Shown: one piece after another, positions 8,313 to 16,090 of the stretch | Layout of the letters: each line of letters opens with the position of its first letter | Numbering within the stretch: the stretch's first letter is position 1 | Assembly (NCBI GenBank): GCA_019636475.1 | Contig: JAHBXN010000009.1 | Location: 1-64,000, forward strand | Length of the DNA stretch: 64,000 nucleotides | From: Phycisphaerae bacterium | GTDB taxonomy: Bacteria; Planctomycetota; Phycisphaerae; UBA1845; UTPLA1 | Direction of reading: 5' to 3' | Notes under the pieces: generated by a model | Seen by the model: the letters and a program-made list of their open reading frames with translations, nothing else | Told to the model about the DNA's origin: nothing | Databases searched by the model: none | Position numbers and translations under genes: made by a program

Positions 8313-8339
8313 ATGACTCGTGAGCAAACGGCGAGTCAT
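8313..8339 (+). terminator. Hairpin after the DUF1580 gene
   Basis: A perfect 8-base inverted repeat, ATGACTCG (8313-8320) and CGAGTCAT (8332-8339), with an 11-base loop, begins three bases after the DUF1580 stop. The following tract is T-rich but broken (TCCTTCTC). Likely an intrinsic terminator between convergent genes. Confidence 0.5.
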
Positions 8340-8419
8340 TCCTTCTCAAATTGCGCAGAACGGCTACTTGATTCCCTTTCATATCCCGACAGGTTTCAAG
8401 TGGTTCCAAGACAATAGGC

Positions 8420-9688
8420 TTACCCAATTTTCTGCATAACGGTGTGCGCTATTGCCGTATCCCGTTCGGCGTAGCGCTCGGTCACGCTAAGGTTTCCCAA
8501 TTGATGTCCTAGCAACAGTCGGGCTGTCTCGATGCCGTGCTCGCGACGGACTTGCGTGGCGAAGTTATGCCGTAGGGCATGGAGCGACCACCGGGGGATC
8601 AGCCGTCCCTCAGGGATTTCCTTTCCGGCGGCCGCAAGCCGTCGCTTTGTTTCTACATCGGCCTTATCGCACGCGCTGTGGACCGAACGTCGATAGGAAT
8701 GCACGTCGTAATGATCCCCGGGCTTCCGTTTCGGCTGCTCGCGTCGATTTGAGCCGGGACGGTTGCCGTACTTTAGCGGCGTGCGGCGCTTGGCGCTCAA
8801 CTCGGCCCTTCGCACTGCCTCATCCTCATCAGGTCGAAAGATATACTCGGACAGATTCGAGCGAAGCCACGGTCGTAGTATCTCCTGCCCGGTTGGCCCG
8901 ATGAAGACTTCGCGGATGATGCCGCGATGCTCGGTCTTGTGCAGGGGCGGTCGATAGACCCACACCTTGCCAGTCGTATCAAGGTCGGCCGTTCGCATGA
9001 TGCAAAGCTCGCCGGGCCGAGCACCGCAGAGCAACTGCAATCGCACCATCGCTTGAACCGGCGGACGCATGAAGGGTAGGACCGCGTCAATAAAATCGGC
9101 CGGAACGGGTTTGACTCGCTTTGGTTCCTTCGCCACGGAATCGCCGGCTCGCAGTCCGTCCAGTGAAGACAACCCATGCCACACTGACGGCGGGATGAAC
9201 TCTTCGGCAACCGCCCATTTGAACGCGGCTTTAGCGATTCGTATTCGATCATTAATCGTGCTTCGCGTCAGCCCCGAGCCGATCATCCGATGCCGCACAG
9301 TTGACAGTGATTTTGGTCCGAAGCTTGCTGCGAGCGACAGGCCGTACAACTCGCGGACGACTTTTACGGACGCTTTGATGCGCTCCATGATTTCATGGAA
9401 GCGTCGTCGTGGAGCGTATCGTTGCTCACAATGCTCGACGTACTTCAACAGGACTTCGGCAACGCTCAACCCGCCACGAGGAGTGTCGTCGGACAGCGTT
9501 CGGCCGTTCGCGAGCCAGCGGCCGACGATCTCCTGGTACAGCTCACGCGACTCCACGGACCCGTGAGTGCCGAGGTAGTGGTCGCGGCCGCTCAGCGTAA
9601 CGACAGCTTTGCCGCTGGCCTTATGGAGCCGGTAGAGAGGGACTTTTGTTTGTGACGGGGACGCGGTTTTGACAGAATTTCGTGGCAT
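8420..9688 (-). CDS. Tyrosine recombinase/integrase
   Basis: A 422-residue site-specific recombinase. The N-terminus (PLYRLHKASGKAVVTLSGRDHYLG) is the arm-like segment typical of planctomycete integrases, followed by a SAM-like core-binding domain and a C-terminal catalytic domain. Catalytic residues are in place: Arg in LCGARPGEL, His and Arg in SLHALRHNF, His in LLLGHQ and the nucleophile Tyr in VTERYAERD. The ATG at 9688 is preferred over one 69 bases upstream because GGAG precedes it and family members start MPR. The gene lies 115 bases from the tRNA-Val 3' end, its presumed target. It should integrate and excise the element. Confidence 0.9.
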   Translation of the reverse strand: MPRNSVKTASPSQTKVPLYRLHKASGKAVVTLSGRDHYLGTHGSVESRELYQEIVGRWLANGRTLSDDTPRGGLSVAEVLLKYVEHCEQRYAPRRRFHEIMERIKASVKVVRELYGLSLAASFGPKSLSTVRHRMIGSGLTRSTINDRIRIAKAAFKWAVAEEFIPPSVWHGLSSLDGLRAGDSVAKEPKRVKPVPADFIDAVLPFMRPPVQAMVRLQLLCGARPGELCIMRTADLDTTGKVWVYRPPLHKTEHRGIIREVFIGPTGQEILRPWLRSNLSEYIFRPDEDEAVRRAELSAKRRTPLKYGNRPGSNRREQPKRKPGDHYDVHSYRRSVHSACDKADVETKRRLAAAGKEIPEGRLIPRWSLHALRHNFATQVRREHGIETARLLLGHQLGNLSVTERYAERDTAIAHTVMQKIG

Positions 9689-9803
9689 CGGTGCGGTCTC
9701 CGGAAGCACGGGACGGTATGTACCGTCCGAATCAAGCTTCAGGCCGCACGACTCCACGCGGAGCCGGTACGCTAAATCAAGCGTTCGGCAGATGTTGTGT
9801 CAT

Positions 9804-9850
9804 TGGGCGATGAGGGACTCGAACCCCCGACCCCCTCGGTGTAAACGAGG
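9804..9850. other. Probable attachment site (tRNA-Val 3' half)
   Basis: Tyrosine integrases commonly recombine within the tRNA T-arm or anticodon region and leave a 3' tRNA duplicate at the other end. The integrase lies on the tRNA's 3' side, consistent with attR/attL here. The partner repeat would be outside the window, so the exact core is not seen. Confidence 0.5.
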
Positions 9851-9876
9851 TGCTCTGCCAATTGAGCTAATCGCCC
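9804..9876 (-). tRNA. tRNA-Val (anticodon TAC)
   Basis: Minus-strand cloverleaf: acceptor GGGCGAT/ATCGCCC with A discriminator at 9804, D-arm GCTC...GAGC, anticodon arm CTCGT/ACGAG region with TAC, and T-arm GGGGGTTCGAGTCCC-like. CCA is not encoded. Its 3' end faces the integrase and is the probable attachment site of the element to the left. Confidence 0.93.
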
Positions 9877-10000
9877 GCATGATCGACCGGGTTGAACTCG
9901 TTCGTATCCTAATCAGCGCGGTCCGGTTTCACAATCCGGGCGGGGCGGGGCATCGCGGGTGAAGGCGATCGGAATTCGAATCTTATCGTGGCGAGCCCAC

Positions 10001-10483
10001 TCAGCGGAGTGGGCCGGCGCCGAGGTCTTCCTCGGTCATCACCGTGAACTGACGATTCAGCAACAGCCTGATGGCCGTTTCGATCTCGTCGGTGTGAATC
10101 GCGAGTGCGGCCCGCCCTGTCGGACGGGTGAGCAGAGGATAGGCGTAGTCGATATTGACTTCTCCGGCGAGCAGGGCGGAGCAGATGGACCTCAGTCCAT
10201 GGCCGGCGGGGACCTCGACCACGACCAATTCGGTCTCGCTGGTGGGAAATCCGCGGCTCTTGAGCGCCTTGACGGCGGTATCATTGTCATCGCAGATGAT
10301 TCGGACGATGGCACAATCGATGGCATGGACGACGGACATTCCGACGACACGGACGTCCGACCCATCGAATGCCTGGAAGAGTCTGGAGAGGGCACCGACA
10401 CGGTCATCAAGAAAGACCGATATCTGCCGCACGGTGGGAGATCGAAACTTTCCGGCTGTCTCAAAATCGTATTTTGCTGGCAT
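10001..10483 (-). CDS. Tandem ACT-domain protein
   Basis: A 160-residue protein with two ACT-like modules, about residues 18-85 (starting RQISVFLDDRVGALSRLFQAF) and 88-150 (ending near AIRLLLNRQF). ACT domains bind amino acids and regulate metabolism; short two-ACT proteins without a catalytic domain occur widely as putative amino-acid sensors. It is divergent from trpB, about 140 bases away, so a link to amino-acid biosynthesis is plausible. A TAGAAT sequence lies six bases before the ATG, which would give a nearly leaderless message if it is a -10 box. Confidence 0.8.
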   Translation of the reverse strand: MPAKYDFETAGKFRSPTVRQISVFLDDRVGALSRLFQAFDGSDVRVVGMSVVHAIDCAIVRIICDDNDTAVKALKSRGFPTSETELVVVEVPAGHGLRSICSALLAGEVNIDYAYPLLTRPTGRAALAIHTDEIETAIRLLLNRQFTVMTEEDLGAGPLR

Positions 10484-10623
10484 GACAGTATTCTATCGGG
10501 TGTCCGGCGACCCTAAAACAGTAATGTTTGTCCGCCCGACGCGGGTGGGTCCGGCCTGTCACGATTCCGGCCGGGGCCACCACCGGCCATGTGGGGCTTA
10601 TTTGGCTCGACATCGAGGCGTTG

Positions 10624-11868
10624 ATGCCCGCAGGCTACCCTGAAGAAACGGACCTGATGACCCAGCCGAAGACGATCGACGGAACCCCCGACCGCTACGG
10701 CCGATTCGGCCGCTATGGTGGGCAGTTCGTCCCTGAGACGCTGATGGCTGCGGTGAACCAGCTTGACTTCGCCTACCAAGCGGTTCGATCTGATCCGGCA
10801 TTTCAGAGGGAACTCGACGGCTACCTTGCCAACTACGCCGGGCGTCCGAGTCCGATCTATTTCGCGAAGCGACTGACGGGCCGCCTTGGTGGGGGACGGA
10901 TCTATCTGAAACGGGAGGATCTGAACCACACGGGCTCCCACAAGATCAACAATACGCTGGGACAGGCGCTTCTTGCGCGCCGAATGGGCAAGTCGCGGGT
11001 GATTGCCGAGACCGGCGCGGGCCAGCACGGTGTCGCGACGGCCACGGCGGCGGCGCTGCTCGGCCTGGAGTGCGTGGTGTACATGGGTTCGGAGGACATT
11101 CGGCGGCAGCGTCTGAACGCGTATCGGATGGAACTGCTCGGCGCGCGGCTGTCGCCGGTTGAAAGCGGTCAGCGCACGCTCAAGGACGCCATCAACGAAG
11201 CGATGCGGGACTGGATCTCGAGCGTTGAATCGACACATTACATCATCGGGTCGGTCATGGGCCCTCATCCGTTCCCGATGATGGTACGGGATTTTCAGCG
11301 TGTCATCGGGCGTGAAGCACGGCGACAAATGGTCGAGCAGACCGGCCGTCTGCCCGACGTTATTTGCGCGTGCGTGGGCGGCGGGAGCAATGCGGCGGGC
11401 ATTTTTCATCCGTTCGTGGATGATGCCGGAGTGCGGTTGATCGGCGTTGAGGCGGCGGGGGAGGGACTGGACCGGCGTCACAGCGCGACGATCTCCCGCG
11501 GCAAACCGGGCGTGCTGCATGGCATGCAGACCCTTGTCCTGCAGGATGAGGACGGGCAGACGTTGCCGGTTCACTCGGTGTCGGCAGGGCTCGACTATCC
11601 CGGTGTGGGACCCGAACACGCGCACTGGGCAGACATCGGCCGTGTCGAGTATGTATCGGCGACGGATGATGAAGCGCTGGACGCGTTTGAACAGGTGTCC
11701 CGGAGCGAGGGCATCATCCCCGCGCTGGAGAGCGCGCACGCCATCGCCCACGCCATGAAGCTGGCGCCGATGCTCAGCGCCGAACAGACGCTGCTCGTGA
11801 ACCTCTCCGGGCGAGGCGACAAGGACTGCGTCGAAGTCGCCCGGCTGCGGGGACGCGCACTGGAGTGA
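10624..11868 (+). CDS. trpB: Tryptophan synthase beta chain
   Basis: PLP enzyme that joins indole and serine to make tryptophan. The protein (414 residues from this start) has the PLP lysine in HTGSHKINN, the phosphate-binding GGGSNA, and the typical [13 protein letters not shown] opening. The start at 10624 is chosen for GAGG five bases upstream; an ATG at 10657 gives a protein that starts nearer the usual family N-terminus and cannot be excluded. trpA follows after four bases. trpC, trpD, trpE and trpF are not in this window, so the trp genes are split. Confidence 0.95.
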   Translation: MPAGYPEETDLMTQPKTIDGTPDRYGRFGRYGGQFVPETLMAAVNQLDFAYQAVRSDPAFQRELDGYLANYAGRPSPIYFAKRLTGRLGGGRIYLKREDLNHTGSHKINNTLGQALLARRMGKSRVIAETGAGQHGVATATAAALLGLECVVYMGSEDIRRQRLNAYRMELLGARLSPVESGQRTLKDAINEAMRDWISSVESTHYIIGSVMGPHPFPMMVRDFQRVIGREARRQMVEQTGRLPDVICACVGGGSNAAGIFHPFVDDAGVRLIGVEAAGEGLDRRHSATISRGKPGVLHGMQTLVLQDEDGQTLPVHSVSAGLDYPGVGPEHAHWADIGRVEYVSATDDEALDAFEQVSRSEGIIPALESAHAIAHAMKLAPMLSAEQTLLVNLSGRGDKDCVEVARLRGRALE

Positions 11869-11872
11869 CTCC

Positions 11873-12682
11873 ATGACGACACCTCGCGGCGATGGCAGCC
11901 GGATTGATCAGGCGATGCGTTCGCAAGCGCCCGGGTTGTGGCCGTTCGTCGTGGGTGGATATCCGACGCCGGCGGGGACGACCGGCCTGTTGGCGGCGCT
12001 GGCGAGCGCTCCGATCCGCGGCATCGAGATCGGCATTCCATTTTCGGATCCGATCGCGGACGGGCCGGTGATTCAGTCCGCGTTCGCGGAGAGCCTCGCG
12101 AACGGCACTCGCGTGGCGGACGTCCTGTCGGCCATCTCAGCAGCGCGCCGGTCGGTGGAAGTGCCGATCATCGCGATGGTTTCGGCATCCATTGTGTATC
12201 GCCTCGGAGTGCGGGCATTCGTTGAGCGTGCGGCGGCGTCCGGCGTCGATGGGCTGATCGTTCCGGATATTTCACTGGAAGAAGCCTCCGGCCTGGCGGC
12301 TGCCACGGGCGACGCGGGGCTCCGGCTGCCGATGCTGGTGGCACCGACGACGCCTGATGAGCGCCGGGAGCGAATCGCCGGGATCGCTTCCGGGTTTCTC
12401 TATTATGTCTCGGTGCAGGGTACGACCGGCGCGAGAATGGAGCTGCCGGCCGACCTGGAGGCGAACATCCGGCGTGTTCGGGACGCGTGTGCCATGCCGG
12501 TGATGGTCGGCTTCGGCATCAGTCAGCGCGAGCATGTGCGGCGAGTGTGCGCATATGCGGATGGGGCGATCGTCGGCAGCGCGATCGTTCGGGAGATGCA
12601 GACGTCGTATCGCGCTGGCGCCGGCGATGATGCGGCAGTTGAATCGGTTGTATCGTTTGTTCGTGGACTGTGCGATGACTAG
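11873..12682 (+). CDS. trpA: Tryptophan synthase alpha chain
   Basis: TIM-barrel subunit that cleaves indole-3-glycerol phosphate and channels indole to TrpB. The 269-residue protein shows the catalytic Glu and Asp in EIGIPFSDPIADGP and the phosphate-binding VGFGIS and GAIVGSAIV strands. It starts four bases after trpB stops, in one operon. Full length; nothing unusual. Confidence 0.95.
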   Translation: MTTPRGDGSRIDQAMRSQAPGLWPFVVGGYPTPAGTTGLLAALASAPIRGIEIGIPFSDPIADGPVIQSAFAESLANGTRVADVLSAISAARRSVEVPIIAMVSASIVYRLGVRAFVERAAASGVDGLIVPDISLEEASGLAAATGDAGLRLPMLVAPTTPDERRERIAGIASGFLYYVSVQGTTGARMELPADLEANIRRVRDACAMPVMVGFGISQREHVRRVCAYADGAIVGSAIVREMQTSYRAGAGDDAAVESVVSFVRGLCDD

Positions 12683-13776
12683 TCAGTGGCCGCGTGAGCA
12701 AAATGGGGTCGTGGCGGCCCCCCCACATTGAAGGAATAACCCCGCAGCTCCGCCACGACGACCCATCCACGATTGCTTCTTTCCCGCCCCGACCACCCCT
12801 GCCTCCCCTTGTCCCCCACGGAAAGCCTCGAGAGCTTCGTGCCCCGCGTATTTGAAATATGTCGTCGCCACTGCGACACGCGCGCCCCCCCCGGCGCGCG
12901 GTCGCTCCCACTCCCCTCCCGCGTCACGATTCGACATTCGCCGCGTCCGTCCGCGATCTCGCAGCGTGTACGCCCCTGTCGGGCGTGCGATGCGATTCGG
13001 ATGCATGACGCGCGGCGGCGTCCTTGCAGGCGCATCGGACGGCATCCTGAATCAGCAGAAAGTCGCTCGACGGCGCGTCATGCGGATGCGTACCCACCCT
13101 CCGGTACACGATTGATTGCGATGCGCACACCATCTCGCGACTCCCTGCTGGAAGTTCGTTTACTCTCGCGCGGACCGCCCCGATCCCGGCCGGTCTGGCC
13201 GCCGGGATGGCGCGGGAATCGCGCGATAGAACGCCTCTTTCCACAAGTTGTTCGTTTCGTTGCGCGACGGCCGCCAGAGTACTTGGCGACAATCGACGGG
13301 GGCGATGGGAGACGTGCGAGGTCGTTCGCCCCTCTCGCGAGCCGCGCTCGAGCATACGACCCGCGCTCGATACGGCCGAGAGCATGAGAAATCCACTTCG
13401 CGTTGCATGGCGCCGGGGGCTTCACGCTGGGTGTCGTCGCCCGACCGCGCTGCTTATGGGCCTCTTGAAGTATTGTTCCTCCCCGTGTGTCAAAGGCAAG
13501 TCGTGCGCCATTTTTTTTACGATGCGCGCAGAGCCACAGAGGCGTTTTCCGAGAATTGCGGCTTGTCGCCGTCGCGGGCGAATTCCGCGACCAGTCGGCT
13601 GTTTTCGCCGATAAGGCAGTAAGGATTCGCGTGGAATCGCGCCGCGAATCGGAATACACTACATTAACAGTCGATCGCGACAAAGCGGCAATCGATCTGT
13701 GTGCGAGAACAAACACCGTCGCCCGGCCGGCGGCCTCAGCGGCCCAGTGGCGAGCGACGAACGGAAGCAGCGTACG
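12683..13776. other. About 1.1 kb without a recognisable gene
   Basis: Several frames are open on both strands but their translations are Arg/Pro/Ser-rich and look like random GC-rich sequence. An inverted repeat GTCGTGGCGG (12708-12717) with CCGCCACGAC (12750-12759) lies 26 bases after the trpA stop; it has a 32-base loop and no T-run, so it is at best a weak terminator. A T8 run lies near 13511-13518. I see no tmRNA, RNase P or SRP signature. It may hold a decayed gene or an unrecognised RNA. Confidence 0.5.
13624..13650. promoter_or_regulatory. Dyad GATTCGCG-N11-CGCGAATC upstream of the aminotransferase
   Basis: A perfect 8-base inverted repeat about 130 bases before the aminotransferase start, just before a TACACT that could be a -10 box. 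Possible operator; no known regulator motif is recognised. Confidence 0.3.
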
Positions 13777-14904
13777 ATGGAACTCGACGCCATTCGCGCC
13801 GAAATGCCGGTCACACGGCACTACAACTTCTTGAATCACGCGGCGGTCTGCCCGATCTCCGGCCGCGCCGCGGCGGCCTTGCGGCGATACGCGGACGAAG
13901 CCGAGCATCACGGCCACACGCGCGGCGAGCTGTACCCGGTCACGAAGCGCACGCGTCTGGTCGCGGGAAAGCTGCTCAATTGTCACGCCGAGGAAGTCAC
14001 GTTCATTCCGAGCACGAGTCACGGGATTTCGCTGGTCGCCAACGGGCTGCAATTCTCCCGAGGTGACAATATTGTGACATCCGGCGTGGAATTTCCGGCG
14101 AATATCTATCCGTGGATGAATCTGCGTGCACAGGGCGTGACGCTGAAGATGGTGCCGGAGGACAAGGGTCGCATTCCGCTGGAGCGGCTTGTCGAGCTGA
14201 TCGACGACCGAACGCGCATTGTCACCATTTCCTCCGTACAGTTCGGCAGCGGGTTTCGCACCGATCTGGCAAAACTGGGCACGATCTGCCAGGAGCGCGG
14301 CGTGCTCTTTTTCGTTGATGCCATTCAGTCGCTCGGCGTCATGCCTGTCGATGTCCGCGCCATGAAGATCGACTTCCTGGCGGCCGACGGGCACAAGTGG
14401 CTCCTCGGTCCGGAGGGCGCGGGACTGTTCTACTGCCGCCATGAATTGCTCGGTCTCTTGCGGCCGACGACCGTCGGATGGCTCAGCGTGAAGAACTCCA
14501 TGACTTTCGGCCAATATGACATGGACTTTCGCGATGACGCCCGGCGGTTCGACTGCGGCAGCTACAACCTCGCAGGCATCGCGGCGCTGGGGGCGTCCAT
14601 CGAGTGGATTCTGGCGCTTGGCATCGACAAGGTCTGGGAGCGCGTTCGATCGCTGACGGACCGCGTGGTTGCCGGCGTTCGGAACAAGGGCTATCGCGTG
14701 GTCAGTTCGCGTGAGCCGACTGAAGCGAGCGGCATCGTCGCCTTCGTGTCGGATCAGCACGACCACACGCGCATCGTGAACCACCTGCTCCAGGAATATC
14801 GCACCGTGGTTGCGGCTCGCCTCGGCCGCATCCGCGTGAGTCCCCATTTCTACAATTCCGAAGACGAAATCGATCAACTGATTGAGCATCTGCCGAGCCA
14901 TTGA
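13777..14904 (+). CDS. Class V aminotransferase (cysteine desulfurase-like fold)
   Basis: A 375-residue PLP-dependent enzyme. The PLP lysine is in AADGHKWLLGPEG, preceded by the Asp in FFVDAIQSLG and by a Ser/Thr-rich phosphate loop STSHGIS. The N-terminus FLNHAAVCPIS is typical of the isopenicillin-N epimerase/CsdA-like branch. No catalytic Cys loop of SufS type is visible at the C-terminus, so it is probably not a desulfurase; substrate unknown. The start is the ATG at 13777; upstream frame continues but loses similarity. It converges on the gene at 14913. Confidence 0.85.
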   Translation: MELDAIRAEMPVTRHYNFLNHAAVCPISGRAAAALRRYADEAEHHGHTRGELYPVTKRTRLVAGKLLNCHAEEVTFIPSTSHGISLVANGLQFSRGDNIVTSGVEFPANIYPWMNLRAQGVTLKMVPEDKGRIPLERLVELIDDRTRIVTISSVQFGSGFRTDLAKLGTICQERGVLFFVDAIQSLGVMPVDVRAMKIDFLAADGHKWLLGPEGAGLFYCRHELLGLLRPTTVGWLSVKNSMTFGQYDMDFRDDARRFDCGSYNLAGIAALGASIEWILALGIDKVWERVRSLTDRVVAGVRNKGYRVVSSREPTEASGIVAFVSDQHDHTRIVNHLLQEYRTVVAARLGRIRVSPHFYNSEDEIDQLIEHLPSH

Positions 14905-14912
14905 GCGGGCGT

Positions 14913-15395
14913 TCAATTCCCGCGCGGCAGACGATAGGGAGCGAGTCGCCGCAGCCGAGACGGCATCGCCGTAAGCGGTGGGGCTTCCGCCGCGCCGTAG
15001 CTGGTCAGGATGGGGCGATCGGGCCGATAGCCGTGCAGGTAGAAAGCAACCCGCACGTCGTTGCCCGGCACCTGATCCAGATAATTCGCGATGCGGTGCT
15101 CGCCGTCGGGTGACAGGTACACCTCTTCGTAGGCGACCGGATCATCCGGCCCGATCAGATCGCCGGTGGAAGACTGACCGAAATCGCCGATGTACATCGT
15201 CCTGTCACGGCCGCGAATGAGCATCTCCACCAGCACGATGCTTCGGAGGTTGCGCCGGGTCGCGTAGTCGGCGAATTCTCGCGCCGTCCGATTGGGATTG
15301 AGCGCGATCAGCCCGTGATCGCGCGTCACTGCCTCGTCGAACAGCTCGTCCGAGTAATCGAGGGGATGAATGCCGATGACTTTCACTTCAGGCAT
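14913..15395 (-). CDS. Hypothetical protein, 160 aa
   Basis: Intact frame with host-like codon use, converging on the aminotransferase with an eight-base gap. The product has mixed alpha/beta character (VKVIGIHPLDYSDELFDEAV, RSIVLVEMLIRG, VRVAFYLHGYRPDRPI) and no signal or membrane segment. No family recognised. It is likely co-transcribed with the DUF4265 gene upstream (80-base gap). Confidence 0.6.
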   Translation of the reverse strand: MPEVKVIGIHPLDYSDELFDEAVTRDHGLIALNPNRTAREFADYATRRNLRSIVLVEMLIRGRDRTMYIGDFGQSSTGDLIGPDDPVAYEEVYLSPDGEHRIANYLDQVPGNDVRVAFYLHGYRPDRPILTSYGAAEAPPLTAMPSRLRRLAPYRLPRGN

Positions 15396-15475
15396 GACGA
15401 GCGATTATATCCGCACGAGGCCGGAGAGGATCACCCGGGGGTTCATGTCCGCGGAGCTTCGCTGACGATTCGCGA

Positions 15476-15928
15476 TCATCGGAAGACGCAGGCATGATCG
15501 ACCGACCACCAGCCGTTCTCTTCTCCGACGCTCAGGTAGGTGACCACCGCCCGCAGATCCGACGACAGGGGGATGTCGAACGCATAGACCTTGTCCGCGG
15601 CATGGAATTCGCGAAAACAACCCATGCGTTCCATATCGGACAACATGCCGGTGATTCGGCTGACGTCCTCGAAGGTGACACGAATCGTGCTTCGGCCGGA
15701 CGGTCGAATGAGGCGTTTGAAGATCAGGCGGCCGTCAAGCTCCGTCGCCTCGATCACATCCAGCCTGGCGTAACCGCTGACGAAGAACGGCGTGTTCCGC
15801 AGGCTATAGGTTCCATCGTCGTTTCGGGAGGCCCAGAGCGGTTCGAAGTTTGAAACCGCTGCCCCATCATCTTCTCGATCGATCGGGAAATGAATTTCAA
15901 AGAGGCCGGGCTCCGGAGGCTGGTGCAT
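15476..15928 (-). CDS. DUF4265-like protein
   Basis: A 150-residue protein matching the pattern of DUF4265: an N-terminal IHFPI strand, a Trp-containing LWASRNDDGTYSLRNTPFFVSGYARLDVIEA block, then SGRSTIRVTF and a C-terminal helix. The family has no established function. It is followed by the 160-residue gene on the same strand. Confidence 0.65.
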   Translation of the reverse strand: MHQPPEPGLFEIHFPIDREDDGAAVSNFEPLWASRNDDGTYSLRNTPFFVSGYARLDVIEATELDGRLIFKRLIRPSGRSTIRVTFEDVSRITGMLSDMERMGCFREFHAADKVYAFDIPLSSDLRAVVTYLSVGEENGWWSVDHACVFR

Positions 15929-16090
15929 TCGATCATCTGCTCCCGTGTTTGCAGCCCGTTTCGGCTGTCAAGCGGAGATGTTATCGGCGGCCAATTATGG
16001 ATCCAATAGTCGGAGGCCCCACTTCAGGAAAAATCCTACGAATCGTGCGAATAGTCACATGGGCCATGCAACGGGAGGGTGTGTGGGCTG

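Larger units (their letters stand above)
1..9804. mobile_element. Integrative element, right-hand part, bounded by tRNA-Val
   Basis: A tyrosine integrase (8420-9688) lies directly beside the 3' end of a tRNA-Val gene, the classic arrangement for an element integrated at a tRNA 3' end. Everything left of the tRNA has accessory character: a sigma-like fragment, a vWA/PP2C/kinase triad, a TraG-like ATPase, a DUF1580 protein and short orphan genes. To the eye this stretch is less GC-rich than the host genes right of 9.9 kb. The distal end, where the duplicated tRNA tail should lie, is left of position 1, so the size is unknown. No relaxase or complete conjugation set is visible, so it could be a genomic island, a mobilizable element or part of a larger ICE. 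Confidence 0.7.

Noticed and set aside
10513-11874. Long open frame on the minus strand opposite trpB
   Set aside because: It is the complement of an unmistakable trpB; such antisense frames are common in GC-rich genomes with biased third positions.
13755-13780. Sequence resembling the SRP RNA loop (GGAAGCAG)
   Set aside because: Only eight bases match; the surrounding helix and the longer GGAAGGAAGCAGCC core are missing.
13078-14916. 612-codon open frame antisense to the class V aminotransferase
   Set aside because: The plus-strand aminotransferase has all family motifs; the antisense translation has no domain and atypical composition.
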